Below are positions 63,001-64,000 of a stretch of 64,000 nt of DNA, piece by piece. The notes under the pieces were generated by a model that was given only the letters and a program-made list of their open reading frames with translations, made no database searches and had not been told where the DNA came from. The position numbers and the translations under genes were made by a program. Origin of the DNA: Tridacna crocea (taxonomy: Eukaryota; Mollusca; Bivalvia; Cardiida; Cardiidae); the NCBI GenBank assembly GCA_943736015.1, contig OX031072.1, positions 1,306,501 to 1,370,500 of the forward strand. The letters run 5' to 3'. Each line of letters begins with the position of its first letter. Positions within the stretch are counted from its first letter, which is position 1.

Positions 63001-64000
63001 GCTGGATTCAATCTGTTATCTGCAAAAGCTTTTACAATTAACTCTTTACCAAACGGCAAAATTTTAGACTAGTCCAAGTTGGAAGAACTTGTAGACGACA
63101 AAATAAACAGGGTAGAAAACATTGTGGGAAAAGGAGAAAATGCTGGTTAGCATTTTCCCCTTTTCCCACAATGTTTTCAAAAGGCTTCTATCTCAGGGTC
63201 GTAAAAACAAGGGATTGTTTGGTAAAGCCTTAAGCAGTCTTAATTTTGTCATCTGGTAGTGTTAAGACTATCAAGCAAAAACCAGAGTTGCAAGGGGATC
63301 CTGTGTGGCTCGGTGATAGGGTGTGGTACTAACCGTACCTGTTACCTTTAGATTCCCGGTTTGAGCATCATTGTAAGCACTGGGTTTTTCATGAGAGTGT
63401 CCATGGACAAGACACTTCAGAGCCCTTGCCTCGTACTGGTGAAACCCAGGATATACTTATGAATATGTGAGTGTTGCCATGATATTGCTGGGGTAACCCT
63501 TTATCACACAGTAACAACTTTTGACGACCCTGAGGTAGAAGCCTTTTGAAATCATTGTGGTAACCAACATATTCTCCTTTTCCCACAATGTTTTCTACCT
63601 TCCCCAAATCAAGTTTTGATTTTTTTCAGTCACATTTATTTTGTAGTCAGCAAATGCTTTCAATTTGGACCAGTCTATAAATTTGTCATTTGGTAAAGAG
63701 TTAATGGACTGAATTAACACACATTTAAATGATGAATACTAGTTGTACATGGACATTTTTAGCATAAAGTGAAAATATCAAATATGATATTTCATTAGAA
63801 ATATTACAAAAGGTGGCGTTAAACACCATTTGATCAATAAATCAATCTATCTATTTTTCAGGTGTTGAGGACCTACACAGGGCCTATCATGACGTCGCCT
63901 TATTTGTGAACAAGTTTCATCTGGACTTCGAATATCTTGCTTTAGATTGTTTAGAAGAAGTACTCCATAAAAAGACTTGGCAGCAATATTTGGACGATAC
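55699..64000 (+). CDS. GT14 beta-1,6-N-acetylglucosaminyltransferase (GCNT/C2GnT-like), 3' end beyond window
   Basis: GCNT enzymes add a beta-1,6 GlcNAc branch to O-glycan cores or poly-N-acetyllactosamine in the Golgi. The reading frame opens at ATG 55722, in an exon whose AG acceptor at 55697-55698 implies an upstream non-coding exon. Residues 2-6 are basic, 8-31 are a hydrophobic signal anchor, and a stem reaches to about 330 with many N-glycosylation sequons (NATP, NGTS, NQTV, NYTT, NETS, NDTE). The catalytic region starts near FPLAFSIIMYRD, with YCIHVDSKSD, WGEFTVLKADLNCMQEL, NLTGQEFPLKTN, then HxxLGIKGSFLG and VNKFHLDFEYLALDCLEE. Four exons are in phase (2,1,1). Typical GCNTs are about 400-450 residues; this one is at least 621 because of the stem. 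Acceptor specificity cannot be assigned. Confidence 0.92.
57205..57552. mobile_element. Diverged copy of the 7.0-kb TTAA element
   Basis: Body shared with 7045-7385 (AACAGCTATTTCCA, TTACCTCCCTTTT, ATTTCTGAT-GGT-AGAAATGTG). The ends are eroded to GGACCCGTAATAC and GTATTATGGGTTT. Lies in GT14 intron 1. Confidence 0.6.
57556..57699 (+). mobile_element. HP-1 remnant
   Basis: GCGTTTTCTCCCATTTCCAC and long arm TTTGTCCTCTGCAAGTG; ends ATAGTTAA shared with the next copy. Confidence 0.65.
57696..57931 (-). mobile_element. HP-1, complete
   Basis: Perfect hairpin with GGTTACC centre; a run of T enlarges the long arm (57782-57800). Confidence 0.95.
57954..58181 (-). mobile_element. HP-1, complete, concordant stem change
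   Basis: CACTGTGGG faces CCTACTGTG; left end CTCTTCAGCACACGAC. Confidence 0.93.
58381..58606 (-). mobile_element. HP-1, complete, concordant change at hairpin tip
   Basis: The tip is GCTTGTTACAAGC instead of GCTGGTTACCAGC, changed on both arms; ends 90 bp before GT14 exon 2. Confidence 0.93.
58696..58934 (+). CDS. GT14 exon 2
   Basis: 239 bp, acceptor TATCTTACAG, donor GTAAGC, phase 2 to 1. It encodes AKEKYFYRWTSAGHRPPHGI, KGSVHVLVNRHFVDFCLHD, then FLGWLRQTQIPDETYFASLN; PDE-x-x-(F/W)-x-(T/S)-L is a conserved GT14 segment. Confidence 0.93.
59005..59440 (+). repeat. Dispersed repeat with palindromic head (copy 2), uninterrupted
   Basis: Same head (59005-59130) and body as 31160-31800, and it supplies the empty site for that HP insertion (CTTTATCAAAAATCC). 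Its short open frame with YYVKREKYKV is shared with copy 1 but breaks there. Confidence 0.65.
59513..59740 (+). mobile_element. HP-1 (ACCAAAC end), first of three in a row
   Basis: CAACCCTTTTACCAAACAAT; right TTAA 59737-59740 shared with the next. Confidence 0.93.
59737..59956 (-). mobile_element. HP-1, second of three, opposite orientation
   Basis: ACTCTGTGCCAAACAACAAA; centre GGCTACTAGC; TTAA shared at both sides. Confidence 0.93.
59953..60179 (+). mobile_element. HP-1, third of three
   Basis: CCCATTACCACACAGTCCCT; stem slightly eroded (CCAATATTTTCCCC); ends GGTAATGAGTTAA. Confidence 0.93.
60311..60538 (-). mobile_element. HP-1, complete
   Basis: ACCCTTCACAAACAACAAAT; centre GCTTGTTTTCAGC; ends GGTAAAGGGTTAA. 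Confidence 0.92.
60722..60898. mobile_element. Symmetric HP-1 (two short arms), 177 bp
   Basis: Left arm CCTGTTACCACACAATCCCT; right arm AAAGTAGGAATTATGTGGTA then ATGGGTTAA: both are short arms, so the whole element is one near-perfect palindrome and the long arm is absent. Confidence 0.95.
60895..61040 (+). mobile_element. HP-1, left half lost
   Basis: From TTAA straight into CCAGCATTTTCTCCTGTTCC, then the long arm TTTCTGCTAATGCTTTCAGT; ends GGTAAAGAGCTG, 32 bp before GT14 exon 3. Confidence 0.8.
61072..61191 (+). CDS. GT14 exon 3
   Basis: 120 bp, acceptor AACTCTACAG, donor GTAAAT, phase 1 to 1. It encodes DSEEYPLKPAFMRYKNWEFG, then a Cys-rich string HSRHCGGKYVRHICIL, the conserved C(x)G...R-x-(I/V)-C-(I/V) region of GCNTs. 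Confidence 0.93.
61236..61432. mobile_element. Palindromic MITE with GTATTCACCAACC ends
   Basis: A 197-bp near-palindrome: GTATTCACCAACCATTCTTA at the left and its complement at the right, with a central core TTCTGATTGGCTAAACCA / TGGTTTAGCCAATCAGAA. Unrelated in sequence to HP elements. Lies in GT14 intron 3. Confidence 0.75.
61488..61708 (-). mobile_element. HP-1, shortened left stem, tandem with next
   Basis: ACCCTTTACTAGATGATAAA; AACATTTAGAGAAAATGCTG lost the GGGAAAAGG part; TTAA 61705-61708 shared. Confidence 0.92.
61705..61937 (-). mobile_element. HP-1, complete
   Basis: GTCATTACCCAACAAAAATA to GTATGGTAATGGGTTAA; hairpin nearly perfect. Confidence 0.94.
61988..62262 (+). mobile_element. 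tRNA-derived SINE, family S2
   Basis: GGCCCGCCCCGGTGGCTCAG and GTGAGTTCGATACCC are clear pol III A- and B-boxes. The body matches 49652-49915 and ends CCAATACAACCAATACAACA. Confidence 0.82.
62266..62699. other. GT14 intron stretch, possible repeat end
   Basis: TTTATTTACCACGTCAATAG and CCCAGCATACCTTACATAAT look like an antisense retroelement tail. 62500-62690 carries pieces of the 2.0-2.4-kb module (GTAGTCCATCACATAATTGT, CACATGCATGTGAAGCC). Confidence 0.35.
62700..62924 (+). mobile_element. HP-1 (ACCAAAC end), complete
   Basis: GCTTTACCAAACATTCTCTG to TTTGGTAAAGGGTTAA; one or two stem mismatches. Confidence 0.92.
63038..63233 (-). mobile_element. HP-1 with internal deletion
   Basis: The long arm lacks about 25 bp (AAAATAAACAGGGTAGAAAA); hairpin tip GCTGGTTAGC is shortened. 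Confidence 0.9.
63296..63490 (+). mobile_element. tRNA-derived SINE, family S6
   Basis: GTGTGGCTCGGTGATAGGG (A-box-like) and GATTCCCGGTTTGAGC (B-box-like), then CATGGACAAGACACTTCAGA. An HP-1 copy follows at 63492. AGGTGGCGTTAAACACCATT at 63801-63822 may be its displaced tail. Confidence 0.6.
63492..63704 (+). mobile_element. HP-1, left stem deleted
   Basis: GTAACCCTTTATCACACAGT; ATTGTGGTAACCAACATATT; ends GGTAAAGAGTTAA about 160 bp before GT14 exon 4. Confidence 0.9.
63862..64000 (+). CDS. GT14 exon 4 (truncated by window end)
   Basis: Acceptor CTATTTTTCAG; open to the window edge. It encodes GVEDLHRAYHDVALFVNKFH, then LDFEYLALDCLEEVLHKKTW, the usual GCNT C-terminal helix (L-x-x-x-x-x-L-F-x-N-K-F ... 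A-x-x-C-L-E). The stop should follow within a few tens of codons. Confidence 0.92.

Noticed and set aside
1-63704. Many short frames with [20 protein letters not shown] or [20 protein letters not shown], which look like a gene family
   Set aside because: They are the two strands of the HP hairpin, which has no stop in these frames. There is no start context or splice structure, and many copies are frame-broken.

Overview
The window is animal nuclear DNA. It is AT-rich, with intron-split genes, non-LTR retrotransposons, tRNA-derived SINEs and very many short non-autonomous DNA elements. The repeat repertoire (elements ending AGCTCACCTGAGC, GTCCGTCC-rich elements with tandem cores, several tRNA SINE families, an I/Nimb-like LINE) looks most like a bivalve mollusc. 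That assignment is from memory of such genomes and is tentative below the level of mollusc.

Two host genes lie on the + strand, and both are cut by the window edges. At 274-19003 are the last 13 exons (388 residues and the stop) of an M13 zinc metallopeptidase of the neprilysin/endothelin-converting-enzyme type. Every splice junction is in phase, and the HExxH, ENxAD and C-terminal CxxW motifs are present. At 55699-64000 are four coding exons of a GT14 family beta-1,6-N-acetylglucosaminyltransferase (GCNT/C2GnT-like), a type II Golgi protein with an unusually long stem; its last codons fall outside the window. No other host gene is convincing.

The rest is mobile DNA. The dominant component is a family of 229-bp TTAA-flanked elements, here called HP elements (local name). 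About 80-90 whole, truncated or decayed copies were counted by eye, roughly a quarter or more of the window. Each has ends reading TTAACCC(A/T)TTACC... and ...GGTAA(A/T)GGGTTAA, a short arm, a nearly loop-free palindrome of about 65 bp centred 88 bp from the short-arm end, and a long arm. Subfamilies: HP-1 (ends ACCACAC or ACCAAAC, hairpin half GGAGAAAATGCTGGT), HP-2 (end TACTCCATAGA, hairpin half GGTGAAATTGCTCGT) and HP-3 (end TTTCCCAAAC, hairpin half GAAATTACTCGT). Strand '+' here means short arm first. Most short open reading frames in the window are HP arms read through.

Other mobile DNA: a full-length but dead LINE (39496-46231, 12-bp target duplication, gag-like ORF1, EN-RT-RNaseH ORF2). 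Two foldback-like elements have terminal inverted repeats built of minisatellites (19345-23102 with a perfect 9-bp duplication; 47460-51311). Four elements have AGCTCACCTGAG ends and different tandem cores (26518-28818, 33602-34465, 48600-50635 reversed, 53234-54684). Also present are two GTCCGTCC elements, further LINE 3' ends, and at least five SINE families. Insertions are nested up to four deep, and several copies keep readable empty sites elsewhere in the window.

Layout: 1-19 kb M13 gene with HP-filled introns; 19-23 kb foldback element carrying LINE scraps; 23-26 kb old decayed HP remains; 26-38 kb HP elements with tandem-core elements and SINEs; 39.5-46.2 kb LINE; 46.2-55 kb nested repeats; 55.7-64 kb GT14 gene, whose introns again carry HP elements. 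The two host genes are unrelated in function, and nothing in the sequence links their regulation.
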